64,000 nt of DNA from Ephemerocybe angulata (Eukaryota; Basidiomycota; Agaricomycetes; Agaricales; Psathyrellaceae): positions 372,001-436,000 of the forward strand of contig JAACJK010000110.1 in the NCBI GenBank assembly GCA_013368325.1. Reading direction: 5' to 3'. The first letter of the stretch is position 1. Each line of letters opens with the position of its first letter. The notes under the pieces are model-generated. The model made no database searches. It was not told where the DNA came from and saw only the letters and a program-made list of their open reading frames with translations. This document shows, one piece after another, positions 26,113 to 38,250 of the stretch. The position numbers and the translations under genes were made by a program.

Positions 26113-29100
26113 TCACGCATCAGTTCCCTCTCCCAATAATAATAAAGTTAAAAGAGGACGCACAACATAATTCGACCCAACCGAAGTCGTAGACGCCCTC
26201 GACGCAGGCCTCCCCTCCCTCCTCTCCGGCACAGCCAACTTCGCCAACGCAGAATACCTCCCATTCCTTGACACACTCGGCGTCGCCGAAATAGGCCTAC
26301 CATCTCCCTCCCTCGTGTCCTGGTCCGGAGCCTTGAACTGGTCTCCAAACGGATTGGTAACCCCATGATCGACCTCGTCTTCAAGGGCAGAGGGAGACGC
26401 CTCGACGAGCGCCTGGTTAAGGAACGGATCCGAGGTCTCGCGGACTGCAGTCATAGCGGCCGGGGTGCTCGACCTTGCGGGGCGTTGTTGGGGAGGCCGA
26501 ATAGGTCCTGAGGTGCTGTAACTCTTCGAGTGTCTATCCTTGGCTGGGAGGAGGGGCGCCACAGGCGGTGCAGCGCTGGGCATCATCGACCTCTTCTTAA
26601 CAGACAACGGTGCAGGACGACGAAGAACCTCCACAGCCGTTGACTCAACCGGGGGATCCTGGAACGGGTCCACCCCTCCACCCACCACCACCACCGCCCC
26701 CGTCGTCCCCGTAGAAGGAGGCTCAGGAAACAAGCTCAACGACAACGGCGACTCCGCCAAGCTCTCCCCATCTCTACTACCATTGCTACCATCCTCCCGG
26801 CGCTCAAGAACGCTAAACCGCGGCACCGGTACGCGTCTCAGTGTGCGCTGGCTGCTCTGGCTCGTCGGGCTGCCGCCCATCATGCTCCGCTGCGAGGCGG
26901 GGCTGGTGCTGCCGTATGCGGTCGCGTAGGAGGAGGCGAGGCTGGTTTGGCTGCGCATGGAGGTGAGGGTTCCTTATTGCTGATGCGGTTGGTGTTGTTG
27001 GTCACGGTATTGCTGTTTCTCGACGTCGATATCACTGTGGCCGTTGTTGGTGCTGCCGCCGTATGGGTAGGGGTATGGGCTGGAGGGCGGGCTTATGACA
27101 GGGCGGGTGCTGTAGGAGGCGGCCACTCAGTCAGTCAGTCAAAATTCAGTTTTCATAAATGCCAGCGAGATAAAGTTGTCGAGGAGCTGGCACTCTTACG
27201 TATACAACGCAACAAGTGTTGTAGGTAGGGGGGAGGGGCACGACACATACCTATCGTTTAGCATAGTCGGGAAGCCCGTCGCATGCCCATGCTTCCGCCT
27301 TCGCGCGAGAAGGAGCCTGAATATAATCAAGACCATGAGCAGAAGCGCAATTAAGCCGCCCACTGCGCCTCCAATTGCCGCCTTCCTTGCACTTGCAGAG
27401 CCCGTGCTATCGAAAAAAAAATTAGCGCCTTGAAGTAACACAACTACCACAAACCCTCAACTCACCTCTGCACAACACCCGCCCGCGTAGCCTCCGGATT
27501 CGGCACAACACTCACAAAAGTCGTAGTCCCCACACTCCTCGAAAAGCTCGTCCGCACATTCCCACTCGCATCTGTGGACGTCCCCACCGGCACGTCCGAC
27601 GTGAACGTCGACACGAACGTGCTCGTCAGCGAGGGCTCAATAAACTTCGAAATCCCACTTCCGCTTGAATCTGAATCTTGGATGGTATTAGTGCCGTCGG
27701 CGCTGGCGGGGAGCGAGATGGCTGGGCGCGCGGCGGCGAGGACGATGTTTCCGAGGCGCGTAGTACTGGTGGCGCTCGGTGTACCTGATGTGGCGGAGGG
27801 GAGTGCATCGGTGATCGTCAAGCTGGGGACTCCAGTAGCGATGCTTGGGGTCTCAGGGATAACAGGAACAGCGGAAATCTGACTACCCGCGGGAGTCACC
27901 GTAGGAGCGCCGCCTGCACCTTGCCCATCTGTGGGGAGCGGCGGCGTCGCGGTGACGCGAATTGGAGTAGGCTTCGGAAGGGCGACATCAGAGTCAGAGA
28001 TGATTATAGACTCTATCAAGGAAGAAGGAAGACTCGGTTTAGCTGTGGTGGCTGGAATCGCGCTTGGGGACGTTGATTCCGACTCCGTAATAGACGCAGT
28101 CGTCGTCCTCGCACTACTCGTACTAGTAGGCGCCGGCTCGTCCGTGTTACCACTACTACTAGCAGCCGTCGTCGAGGGCGTAGACCCAGTCGGCTCTGCG
28201 AAAGTGGGAAAACTGAGAGTAGGCTTCAACGTCAAGCTCTTCGTAGTCGGAAGCGCAGTAGCGGTCTTGGATGTAGTCAGAGAGGGGCTAGGGATACTAG
28301 GCACCACCGTCCCGCTCGGCTGCGGGACAGCCGGAGTTGCGCCGTCCGTCTCGCTAGGAGCGGCGGTGGGCAGTGGCGGTGGCGGGTCGGACGAAGAAGG
28401 CGAAAATGAAGGCGAAGACGAGGACAAGGACAAGTCGGAAGTGGCGCTAGGAGAACTTGGAGAGGGAGGGGTAGGTGTCGCGCTATCGCTAGCGCTGGTG
28501 CTGGTGCTGGTGCTGTCACTTGGCGATGGCGCTGGTGGATCCTCACTCCTAATGATGGGAGGCCCGGGGTCTGGCGCAGCGTCGGTTGGCGCTGCCTCGC
28601 TCGTAGAGGAGACATCGCGAGAGGTAGGTGGCACGGAGGACAGCGTGGGCTCTGGGGTGCCGGGATGGGTGTTAGGAATCTCTGTGTGCTGGAGGGGGTC
28701 TTCGGTAGGAGGATTGTCGGCGGATGGAGAAGCCGTCGCCTTGGATGGCGTTTGTAGCGCAGTGTCAGTCTCAAGTTGTACCAGTGGTGGACTGATGCTG
28801 GCGCTAGCAACCTCTGAGACGCTGTAGGATGTCCATGTCAGAGCGTCAGCTGGATAGATAGACGGACGGATGCACCGTGCCGTGGACTTACGTCGGGGTA
28901 ATAGTTGTAGTAGTAGTGGTTTCTGAGGCAGCTGGGCCCGCCACTGGCTTGAGGGTGGAAGCTAGCTCTGGGGCAAGGCCCGAGTTTAACATAGTTGTAA
29001 AGACAGTCGGGGTAGAGTCGGACTCGACTGGGGACTCGGCGCGTCTACACGCGGGTTATAAGTAACGCGAAAAAAGAAGGGAGGGTAATTAGGAATGGGA

Positions 29101-29370
29101 CGGAAATGAGTAAAGTGTGGCCAAAGCGAAGCGCTTTAGTACTTACCGGTGTCCCTCGAATTCGATGGCGTCTAGAACTGTTGATTCTGTTGCGCCGTCG
29201 CCGTTGCGCGATGCAGGGCCTCGAATACCTGGTGGTATGGGTGAGGCGGCCTGCGGCGTCGCTACGAGGTGGAATGGATCCAGGTCACCAGGCGCACGAG
29301 CGAAAAGGCGGGCCAGGGACACCATTCGGACAATAAGGTGGGCACAGGAACAAAAGGAAGGTGAATGCAA
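26113..29370 (-). CDS. Ser/Thr-rich single-pass membrane protein
   Basis: Predicted type I cell-surface protein with a long, probably O-mannosylated stalk, in the style of fungal wall-sensor proteins, but with no recognised ligand domain. Proposed minus-strand exons: 29147-29370, 28892-29044, 27466-28821, 27251-27406, 27036-27109, 26113-26972, in frame for 940 residues. The extracellular part is dominated by Ser, Thr and Pro. One TM helix (GGAVGGLIALLLMVLIIFRLLLA) is followed by RRRK, giving an N-out orientation. The cytosolic tail of about 340 residues is Pro/Ser-rich with two DPF motifs. Weak points: the start is uncertain (29370, or 29325 with MVSLARLF) and no clean signal peptide is seen. 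The 63-nt intron 26973-27035 is inferred only from frame: if retained, its TAA ends the protein shortly after the TM. The middle exons are secure. Confidence 0.65.
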
Positions 29371-30379
29371 TCCAGCAACTTAAATGACGCGGAAGATCGG
29401 AGAGCGAGCCAGATGGAAAGGGGTCCAGAAGCAAGAGAGCGGTCAGACGAGGCACGAGAGCTGCTTTGTAGCGATGACGGCCTGCCGCATCTCCCGTCTA
29501 GTTGTCGGAGCTGGCTGGGATGGAGAGAGGAACGAATCTGAATCAGCAGAGACGTCCGTCGGTGTCGACGAGTATATGAATGCCGCGAGGCACGAGAAGG
29601 CGCTCTAGGGGACATGGGAAGGTTCTAACCTCTCAGGACATGATGGAGCAGGTGACGCCTGTCGCGGTCGGGAATGTTGGTTGTAGACACTGGGAGGTCA
29701 GCGGTATCCATAAAATCATTGGCCAAGTCATCCGAAGCACTGATGTCAGTGGTCAGTGGCCGAGGAGAGCGGCACGCTCCATCTCAGCTGTGTGTTGTAT
29801 TTTGGCAAGTTCGACAACTGCGGATGTGGACAACGGAGAGTATTTCCAAGGGATCTCGGGGAGAGCCGAGTAGCCAGAGGGGCTCGTAAGCAGAGTCAAA
29901 GACCTGGGCGAGACGATGATCGGATACGGTCGCAATGGTGCTGAAGACTCACAGAGTGACTAACAGTGAGTAACCAAGTTAAAGTTGAAGGTAGATGGTT
30001 AGGGACTATGGGGCCCTGTGTATACAAGCGTCTACCCAGTGGGGGCTATCTTGCTTGTGTGCAGAGCCGTTTAATTGTCCGGGATGGGCGATCGGCGGAT
30101 CGCCCATAACGGAGAATCACAAATGCGGGGTCGTCCTTGGATGCCTTGTGAGAGGACCAAGTACATTTATGGGAGCAACTGCGACGACGGCTCAGAAGAA
30201 GCCTCGCGCGCTTCGAATACCTGGAATTACAAGCATCCTGGGAGGACGGAAGGAGAGAGTGGCAGGCGCCGACGATTGGGGCTCCGCTCACGTGGGCAGG
30301 ATCAGAATCCCACGCGAGATTCATGAAATGGATGTCCTGGTCCGGGACGTGTTTGGGCTGCTATCTGTCCTCTGCCGCC
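29371..30379. promoter_or_regulatory. divergent promoter region
   Basis: About 1 kb between the starts of the membrane-protein gene (-) and the G-alpha gene (+). There is no domain-bearing frame. Short frames on both strands have no support. Regulatory sites were not resolved. Confidence 0.45.
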
Positions 30380-32764
30380 ATGCCCAAGTCTCTCAAGTCC
30401 GAGCAGGTCCGTCGCAGGACGACCTCAGATCCCCTCGCAGCAGCAATGCTGCCCCCCGCCAACGAGTCCCCCATCGACCGCGAGAACAGGCTCCAGGCCG
30501 AGCAGCAAGCCCGCAGGGTCAGCGAGAAGATCGACGAGGAGCTTCGCCAGGAACGCAAGAACCTCAACAAGTCGCGCCCAGAGGTCAGCGTTCTGCTCCT
30601 GGGCCAGTCCGAGTCGGGGAAGAGCACAACTCTCAAGCGTGAGTAGTCGCCGACCGCGTTGCTGTGCCTCCGTTGCCCATACACCCAAGCCCCGTTTCCA
30701 CCCCCATCGCACTCCCATTTCGCCCGCAGCTGTCGCCGTTCTCCGCCCACCGGCACTGACAGTCGCCCTTGACAGAATTCCAGCTTCTGCACACCCCAGC
30801 GGCTTTTCACGCGGAGCGTATCGCATGGAGGGCCGTAATCTATCTAAATTTGGTGAAATCTGTAATAAGGTGCGTTTGGGCCTTGTCGTATTGCGTCCGG
30901 CTTCTTACCCCGTCCATCCTTGTCAATTACACTTCCTTTCACCCGATCTCAGAATTCTCGATGCACTCGCTCCGGAGCAAGAGGCCGTCGAGGACCATGA
31001 GGAGGCAGACACCGCAGAGGCCGACCTCGTTATCATCAGCGCCGACGGTCGCCCACCCTCCGCCATCCAAGGCACCAGAGTGCCAAACTATGACAGCTAT
31101 CGTCACAAGCTCGAGCCCCTAGTCGAGCTCGGAGAAAAGCTCACCCGCCTGCTCTCCTCTCCGGACGAAGAGGAACCCACCCATCTGGGTCCAACATGGG
31201 GAAACTATGTCAGCCAGCTCGTCGGAACCGAGAACCAGCCGCCGATGCTCAACGGACGCGCTCGCCCAGCACCCACGATCGTCATCCCTCCGAAGAAACA
31301 GACGCATGCTAGCCTTCACCAGTCGAATGGTTTCCGCTTCAGGGGAGAGAAAGAAGTCGTCGTGCACACCACCACGAACTGGAAGAAGACCTTTGCTCTC
31401 GGAGGAAACTCCAAGAGTCCGAAGAGTGCTCATTCCGGTGAAATCGAAGGTTGGTGGGAGGATCCCGATGACCCTGTCCATGCCCTTAATGCATGTGCCC
31501 CGGCAATGATGGAGCTGTGGCGAGATCGTAACGTCAGGAAGCGCCTCAAGGAGAAGAAAATACGGCTAGAGGAAACCAGCGGATTGTAAGTCGGTTTCCA
31601 TGCCCCGACCCTTGTGATTTAATTGACCCATCCCCCAGTTACCTTGACGAGATACCCAGGATAACGGCGAAGAAATACATCCCAACCGATGGTACGGTGC
31701 TTACACTTTCAGCCTTCCCGATATCGAAATTGACGCGCTATTCTCGATAGCTGATGTACTCAAAGCTCGGCTAAAGACCATGGGGGTGATTGAGCATACA
31801 TTCTCGATTCCTCATGGTCTGAATAGGGGCGTCGAGTGGCGGATATATGACGTTGGAGGAGCACGAAACCAACGGCAGGCCTGGGCACCCTACTTCGAAG
31901 ATGGTGAGTTTACTACCTTTGGGCTTGGAATCCCCCACTGATCTATCTCAGTCAACGCTATCATTTTTCTTGCACCTATATCGGCCTTTGATCAGGTACA
32001 GTCTCATTTCGCCTTCCTTATCCCCCCTGAAATGTGACTCATGATTTCAACGCATAGCATCTGACAGAAGTGAGATCTTACCCACTTTTGTCCTCGCGGA
32101 ACCAAACTCAAATGTCCTTTTCCAGGATCCTCGTGTTAACCGCTTAGAAGACTCGCTTCTTCTATGGAAGGCGGTCGTATCAAACAAGCTTCTGGCGAAC
32201 GTGAATATTGTCCTTTTCTTGAACAAAATCGACTTGCTTCAGGTGGGTGGCGTTGCCTTATACTGAATGTGGGCCTTGCTGACCAGGTGGACAGTCCAAG
32301 TTGGAGGCAGGTGTCAGACTGAACAAACACATGAACTTCTACGGTGATAGGCCAAATGACTACGATTCCGTCTCGAAATGTGAGTTCCCAAATCACCCAT
32401 ATCTGGCGTCCTTGGCAGACTGCCTGGTTCCGGTTCGTCTTTGCCGGACATTAGCCAACTGACACTCCGTTTGTACTAGACTTCCGCAACAAATTCGGGG
32501 CGATCCATGTGTCCTATACCCCCAACAAGGAGCGCGAACTTTATAGTACGTGATCCTTTCTTTACTTCTCTCCGTCCATTACGCTAAACATCGTTTTCTT
32601 TAGTTCACCTCACCGCTGTAACCGACACTCGTCGTACTTCAATCATCATCGCCGATGGTATGTCGTACACTCCATTCCATTTTCTCTTACGCCATTTAAT
32701 TATTCCACTTTCAGTCCGGGACATCATCATCAAAGGGAACTTACGGAATATGAGGCTGGTGTAA
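30380..32764 (+). CDS. divergent heterotrimeric G-protein alpha subunit
   Basis: GTP-binding alpha subunit of the expanded basidiomycete type. Twelve exons: 30380-30638, 30776-30869, 30953-31585, 31639-31691, 31751-31903, 31952-31995, 32058-32069 (12-nt micro-exon), 32126-32242, 32295-32379, 32480-32545, 32604-32657, 32715-32764, giving 539 residues. G1 LGQSESGKST is at residues 74-83. The switch I arginine is present in ARLKTMGV (R353). G4 NKID is at 449-452 and G5 TAVTDT at 509-514. Two departures stand out: G3 reads DVGGAR, with Ala384 where the catalytic Gln normally sits, and the start MPKS lacks the myristoylated Gly2. The helical domain is enlarged by roughly 130 residues (exon 3), with an acidic segment and a basic/Ser stretch. 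The C-terminus (NLRNMRLV) lacks the usual cysteine. I expect altered GTP hydrolysis and membrane attachment. An in-frame ATG at 30323 exists, but the GCCGCCATG context favours 30380. Confidence 0.93.
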
Positions 32765-35700
32765 ATCTAAGCGGAGACGAGAAGCGCCCACCGCACCACC
32801 GCGCGCTCTTCGGCCTCTGGGCCTCCGCCCTCCACGTTGTCCTGCGTGGTCGGGTGTGCGTTGCGGGTAAGAGCAAGACCGACGGACCGACAGGAAGTGC
32901 TCGCCTACCCGCAGGCGCCTATGCATCTTCTTCCCTCATCGCTACCCCGCGTAGCCCTCACATGGTTCACCTCGCTTTGCATCCGCTATGCCCTCGTTTT
33001 CTTCACTCGGACGGACTTATATTTCTCCACTTGAATTACCCCAGCTACGCCAGGCGAACTTTCCATCCGTTTGATGGCGTATGGAAATCATTCACGCATT
33101 TTACTGCAACCGGGTCGCACCAATCGCCAAACTCCGTTCAACTGGCCATGGAATCCTCCACACAGTCAGGCGCTCATCTCCCCCACGATTAACCGACGTC
33201 GACCCCCCATCGGATTCTGGAACATCGAGATATGTTCGTGCCACGGTGCGATCGCCTGTCACCTTATCTGTATCTGGACATAACGTTTCTTGCTTTCTAA
33301 AGCCATTTTTTTTTCGCTTTTGATTTCTCCTTCGAATTCTCTATCTTCCTTTCCTATCCATCGTTTTGTCTATCTGTTCCTCGGGCTTCCTTTTCTCAGC
33401 ACCCTCATGGCGCCTTTCGTAATACCAAGCACATCTATCTATCATACCCCGTACCATATACCTCCCATCACTAGTCATATCCTTATCCATTTTTTTTCTG
33501 TCCCATGCATCTTTTTTTCGCGTATCGAGTACTACTACTACCACTACTACTTCACCTGTTACCCGAATCCTGGCCGGTCTTTTGTCACCCTCGTTGTATT
33601 GACCTATGTCTTTGTATCATTGTCTCATCCATCCACGTCTGCCACATACCATCCATCATCACTTCATCCAATTACAATACGGACACATCCTCGTCAAGGA
33701 ACTAACTCTTCACTTAATACGCGTCTTACATACCTCTACATGCTATGATCATACTCCAGTCACGCTCAGAATCCCATGTTGCGTGCGTTCTCCGTCGCGG
33801 TGTTTCTCCAGCCCCTTTGTCGCTGGTCCGACAGGTAACCAACCAACCACCCAGTCGGGGATACGGAGCCTTCTCCCTTCGAATAGTAAGTAAGGTAACA
33901 TAATCCTAATTGGTTTCTGGAATAATCAAGGTATGTAGATCTGGGTACTGTGGGCAGGGGATTCACGGACCTTGTGGGTGTGGGGTGTTTCTGGGTCCGT
34001 TTTCTTATGACGGGTTGAGAATTCGAAGTGGGAACTTGAGGAAGTTAGGAAGGAGTGACGAGCCCGTGCAGGCCCGTGCCTGGGTTCTTGGTGGGCCGGT
34101 CGCGGGAGAAGAACTTGAAGTGCTCCCTTCTGTGCACGCCGAGCTCGGTTGAGGTGGCAAGGTCGGTATGTATGTACAATTTTCTTCTTTACGTAGCGTG
34201 TTCGCGGTCGAGCTCAGACTGAGGTGACAATGAGGTGACGAGCCTTTCACGCGTCTAATTGCCTTTTTGACGCGCGCGTGCCGTGTTCTCACACTGCTTT
34301 CACCTTCTTGACGAGAACCAGCACGCTGGCATGTCTCCTGCTCTTGTATTGCGGAGGATTGCGACTACGTGCCTAAAGGCCCCGTCTCGGGTGAGTTGCT
34401 TGCTATCTACCTTCCATACCAAGTTCACTTTGGAAGAACTGCTTTTGTGAAGAGGGGGGCGCTTGCTTACTGTGATCACGTCAGGCTGCACTGGGAGGCT
34501 CGGGATTCTCCGCGACGCCTGCTATTCGTCGACGAGTCGTCGGCGCCTCTCAAACCAGAACTATGTCGTCTGTCACTACCCACGCATCCCTCAGCATCGT
34601 GTCTACTTCTCGTGAGTCTCGTCCTTCTTTCTCCGTTACATTTGTATTGGAATGTGGTTCGCCATTTCACATGGCTCTTTGGATTTCGGTTTTTTGCGAT
34701 GTGTTGTTGGAGAGTTGAGGCATTGTATGCCCGGCCCTTTGCTGTTACGGATGGGGCTTTTTTCGTTGAATTTTCTGCTCCGTTCGTGCGGCGATTCCGA
34801 GCGATTCAGGCGCGATGGGTGGATCTGAGCATGATCTACCGCCGCCGGCCAGAGCTAGCCTCGACTATCCATTCGTTCGTAATCCTCGGGCCTCCGTCTT
34901 CCTATTCCCAAGCTCTCCGTGCTACGTACTACGACCCCACCACCTACTTTTCCTTTCGAACGCCTCACAGTCTGCTGCGAATCGGACTGCCAAGGGTGAC
35001 TGGACTGCGCCCGGACTCCGTGGCACGGGCTATTCAGGTCAGGACCGCAGCGCTCTCGTACACCATACGTACGCGTGCTGGGATGCGTGCCACTCACTCT
35101 CGCTTGGACGGCGCTTGCATAGGCGACTAGCGCTATCGCTCTTCGCGATCAGCACTACTGGCAACCACCTGGGTCTCCGAGATCGATGCGACCGTCCGGC
35201 GTCGGCGCGCGAGCCCGACGATTGGATTGCATAGTGCAAACCTTCTGGAGGGTTTTCTAAGCGCCGGGTCTCGAACCTCCAGGTTACATACCGCGCTACG
35301 TACGATCTGCCCAGTCTGGATCGGATTCGGATGACGTACGCATGGGCATGGGCATTGGGCGGAGAGGGCTGTTTGGATCGTTCATTGGCTGGATGTTTCT
35401 TGGATACGAGTACCACGATGAGGGGGAGTTCTCCCGTTGGTTCTTTGTAGGAATTTCATCCTAGTTATACGGCACAACAGGATCTTGGCGCTGGAGTGGT
35501 GGGAGTGTGCGCTGAGTCGACCACGACACTCTGTAATCTTTGGTGCAGCTGATACGCTCCGCTCAAGGTTCTGGGTTTGGTCGCCAGAGTCAGTGTATAG
35601 CTCCCTCTGCCTCGTTATGCCCTGTGACTGTTATGTTCCCTATCCTTTCCACGTCAACGTCGCGTGCCTGCCCACTGTCACTTCCGCCGACATACATGGG

Positions 35701-35976
35701 GTCCTTTGAACCCAATTTCAAGGGCCACTTGTCCTCTTTTTGATTTCCCGCTTCCACCGCGAATTCCAAACCTCCACTCTTCCTTCCCGGGTCCTATTGC
35801 ACAAGAACCTTCGCCTCCAAATTTGCCTTGCCCTTTTCCCATTCCAGTCTTATCTCAACCTCTTCATTTAACCTTTCACAATGACATATACTAACCAAAA
35901 CCCCCTTCTTCCTCTTTCATATTGCCACTTTGAATCTCTGTGTGCTTTTTCGGTTGGATTGGGTTGGAACAACAAG
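32765..35976. other. 3.2-kb gene-poor region
   Basis: The first part (to about 33800) is pyrimidine-rich, with T runs and a TAC/CTA microsatellite near 33530, probably 3' flank. Frames of up to 253 codons (34369-35130, plus) exist but have no recognisable domain and no clear gene structure. The last 250 nt (35640-35890) are CT-rich, like a promoter and leader for the RidA gene, whose first exon must lie somewhere here. A TACTAAC branch-site-like sequence at about 35887-35893 supports an intron ending at 35976. Confidence 0.5.
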
Positions 35977-36542
35977 AGGCGCCCGCCGCCATCGGCCCGT
36001 ACGCCCAGGGCATCAAGGCAGGCGACCTGCTCTTCTGCTCGGGATGCATCCCCCTGAACCCCGAGACGATGCAAGTCGTCGAGGGCGGCGTCGAGGCGCA
36101 GGCTGAGCAGGCCCTGAAGAACCTCAAGGCCGTCGTCGAGGCCGGAGGTGCCGAGTTGGGCAAGGTCGTCAAGACCACCGTGCGTATTCATTTTCCTCGA
36201 CATCATACACATATCCCTTCCGAATCACAAGCTTGCTTCCTTGCTTGCTACTTGCTACCTCGTTTGGGAAATTTCCTCGGCCACATATGCTGACTTTGTG
36301 CGGGCTTGGGTACTTATTCAGGTCTTCTTGAAGTCAATGGATGACTTCGTTGCTGTTAACGGCGTCTATGCCAAGGTCTTCGGAAACCACACGCCTGCCC
36401 GATCTGCTGTCGAGGTCGCCCGATTGCCCAAGGATGTCCTCGTCGAAGTCGAAGCCATCGTCAGGTATGTCGTCTTGGGTGTTCGTGCTTCGCCTTCGAA
36501 TTCGTCCGCTCAATCGACTTCCCGCATTATAGCTTGAAGTAG
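35977..36542 (+). CDS. RidA/YjgF family enamine-imine deaminase (5' exon unresolved)
   Basis: Small trimeric deaminase that hydrolyses reactive 2-aminoacrylate and related imines produced by PLP enzymes, in the cytosol or mitochondrion (yeast Hmf1/Mmf1). Exons found: 35977-36179, 36322-36464, 36533-36542. Conserved features: [22 protein letters not shown], with the substrate-binding region, then [20 protein letters not shown], the family C-terminal signature [21 protein letters not shown] and the C-terminal SLK. The last exon is only 10 nt. The start codon and the first codons before EAPAAIG are missing from my model. The ATG at 35881 has a strong context (CACAATG), but its frame does not join without a 37-39-nt intron, which would be too short. 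Whether a mitochondrial presequence is encoded therefore stays open. It is convergent with the proteasome gene, with 242 nt between stops. Confidence 0.9.
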
Positions 36543-36784
36543 AGGGTGTTTCTAGAAGATGCGGAGAATGTTAATAAGGTGGACAGAAGGAGAACGCAAT
36601 TTTGAATAGCAATTTAAGGGTTTAGGGAACAAGGGCGTCGGTGTTCGAAGAGTGGGATAGCACTATGTTATAAGTGCCACCGTCGATCAGCTGAGCCTGA
36701 CATATGCGCGCGAATGAGGAGAGAAAGTGAAAGCTGAATATTGAACAAGGTATCGATTAGTAGTACAGCGTGTGCGTGGTGCGA

Positions 36785-37879
36785 TTACATTTCCTCGATG
36801 ATCTGTTTTAGGCTGGTCTCGTCCAGGATCTCGAAACCCTTCCCTGTCGTCACCTGGAAATAGAAGGTCAGCTAACAGTATCTCAACTGGCAATATGAAT
36901 GGCCATACCTGTGCGAGTTGCACGTTGTGCTGGTCGAGCTTCTCTTCCATTACTTGCTTCAGCACTCGCAGAGTCAGGAGCTGGGCCTCCTTCAATGTCA
37001 TTTGCTACAAAGTCCGACCAATTGTTTAGCGCTCGTGTCCTAGCATCACCAAGCGATCAGTGCGTACCTTGTGCCATTTATCCTGCAACTCTCCCTGTGC
37101 CGCCTCTGATCCTGAGCCAATAGCCTTCGCCTCGTAACGGATGAAAGTTCCAGAGGGATCGGTATGGTACCTTGATTGGCATCGCCGCAGAGTCAGTCAA
37201 AGTCATACCTGAGCTTCACCCGCGTTGAACCACGGACAAAGCTCAAAACCAAGAAGAAACGCACAATTGAGGCCCCTTCTCGTCGATACCAGCAATGAGG
37301 AGCGCAACGCCGAACGGCCTACTCATCATCGCTTCCTCATCGTGCACACTCTCTCCGAATCGCAGCGCGAGATCACACACGGCCTGCGTCACGCTCTCGA
37401 CCTTGATGTTCTCGTCGTAGGTGAACGCGTGGTTCTGCGCCGTTACGCGGGCGTGGTCGATCATGGTGCGGGCGTCGGCGGTGAGGCCAGACATCGCACA
37501 GCCGAGGTGGCGGTCGATTTCCATAATCTTCTCGATGGAGCTTGACTCGAGGAGGGGCGATTGGACACGCTTTTCGACGCCCAGGACGACACCTTCGGGG
37601 GTCTTGATTCCTACTGTTGTCGAGCCGAGCTATGAGGTTGTGAGTTCATATATTTTGCGGAAGTGAAGGTATAGGCGCACCTTGATAGCCTCGATGGCAT
37701 ATTCGACTTCACCAGATTGGTTAATTGGAATTCAGAGCAAGCAGAGGTTATCGCGCACCTTGGAACAAACGGCCCTCCGGTGAGAAGGTGTTAACACCAC
37801 GATCTTTGGAAAATTTGTCAGATTCTGTTATCTAGAAGTCGTTAAAGGGCGTACCGTATTCTGAACGCGTCAAAAACAT
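36785..37879 (-). CDS. PUP2: 20S proteasome subunit alpha type-5
   Basis: Non-catalytic outer-ring subunit of the 20S proteasome core. Minus-strand exons 37855-37879, 37759-37803, 37681-37706, 37265-37629, 37068-37170, 36909-37004 and 36785-36853 join to 242 residues, the family length. The N-terminal alpha signature is intact ([22 protein letters not shown]), assembled from the first three short exons. Alpha5-specific sequence follows: [56 protein letters not shown] and [13 protein letters not shown]. The C-terminal region ends [15 protein letters not shown]. It is divergent from the inositol monophosphatase gene, with 371 nt between start codons. Confidence 0.96.
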
Positions 37880-38250
37880 GGTTTAGGGATGGAGTAAGGA
37901 GGTATAGATGGACAGGCTCATTTAGCAAGCTTGCGTGTATAGCGACGCGTGGTTCGATCGTGGGAATGAGGATCTAATCTTATCTGGCGGTTTATCTCAC
38001 CGACGCGTCGAGGACGTGCGGGCCCCTTAATTATCCACCATGTAGAATCGCGTATATCACTAGAGCCAGAGATTTAGGGAGCGTTAGACGTGTCTGCAGT
38101 AATGTACCGTCCTCAAGACAAAACGCCTGACAAGTGAAGCAAGTGAATACACTGCGTGCGACTACACGGAAACAAGTCTGATGCCCCTATCTCCCCTGGA
38201 CCTGCGTCATCAGGACGATCTGAATCCAATCGTGTCTTATAACTACCACC
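37880..38250. promoter_or_regulatory. bidirectional promoter, PUP2 / inositol monophosphatase
   Basis: 371 nt between divergent ATGs. It contains ACGCGT at 37945-37950 and 38003-38008. The same hexamer is clustered upstream of ASK1, but two isolated copies are weak evidence of cell-cycle control here. Confidence 0.45.

Noticed and set aside
34369..35130. 253-codon plus-strand open frame
   Set aside because: No domain, membrane topology or motif is recognisable. Composition and codon use look random, there are no paired splice signals, and it lies in a gene-poor region. A transcript would be needed to accept it.
35255..35330. tRNA-like B-box (GGTTCGAGACC on the minus strand) with an AGCGCGG segment before it
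   Set aside because: The T-arm stem does not pair, the spacing from a possible A-box is far too short, and no acceptor stem can be formed.
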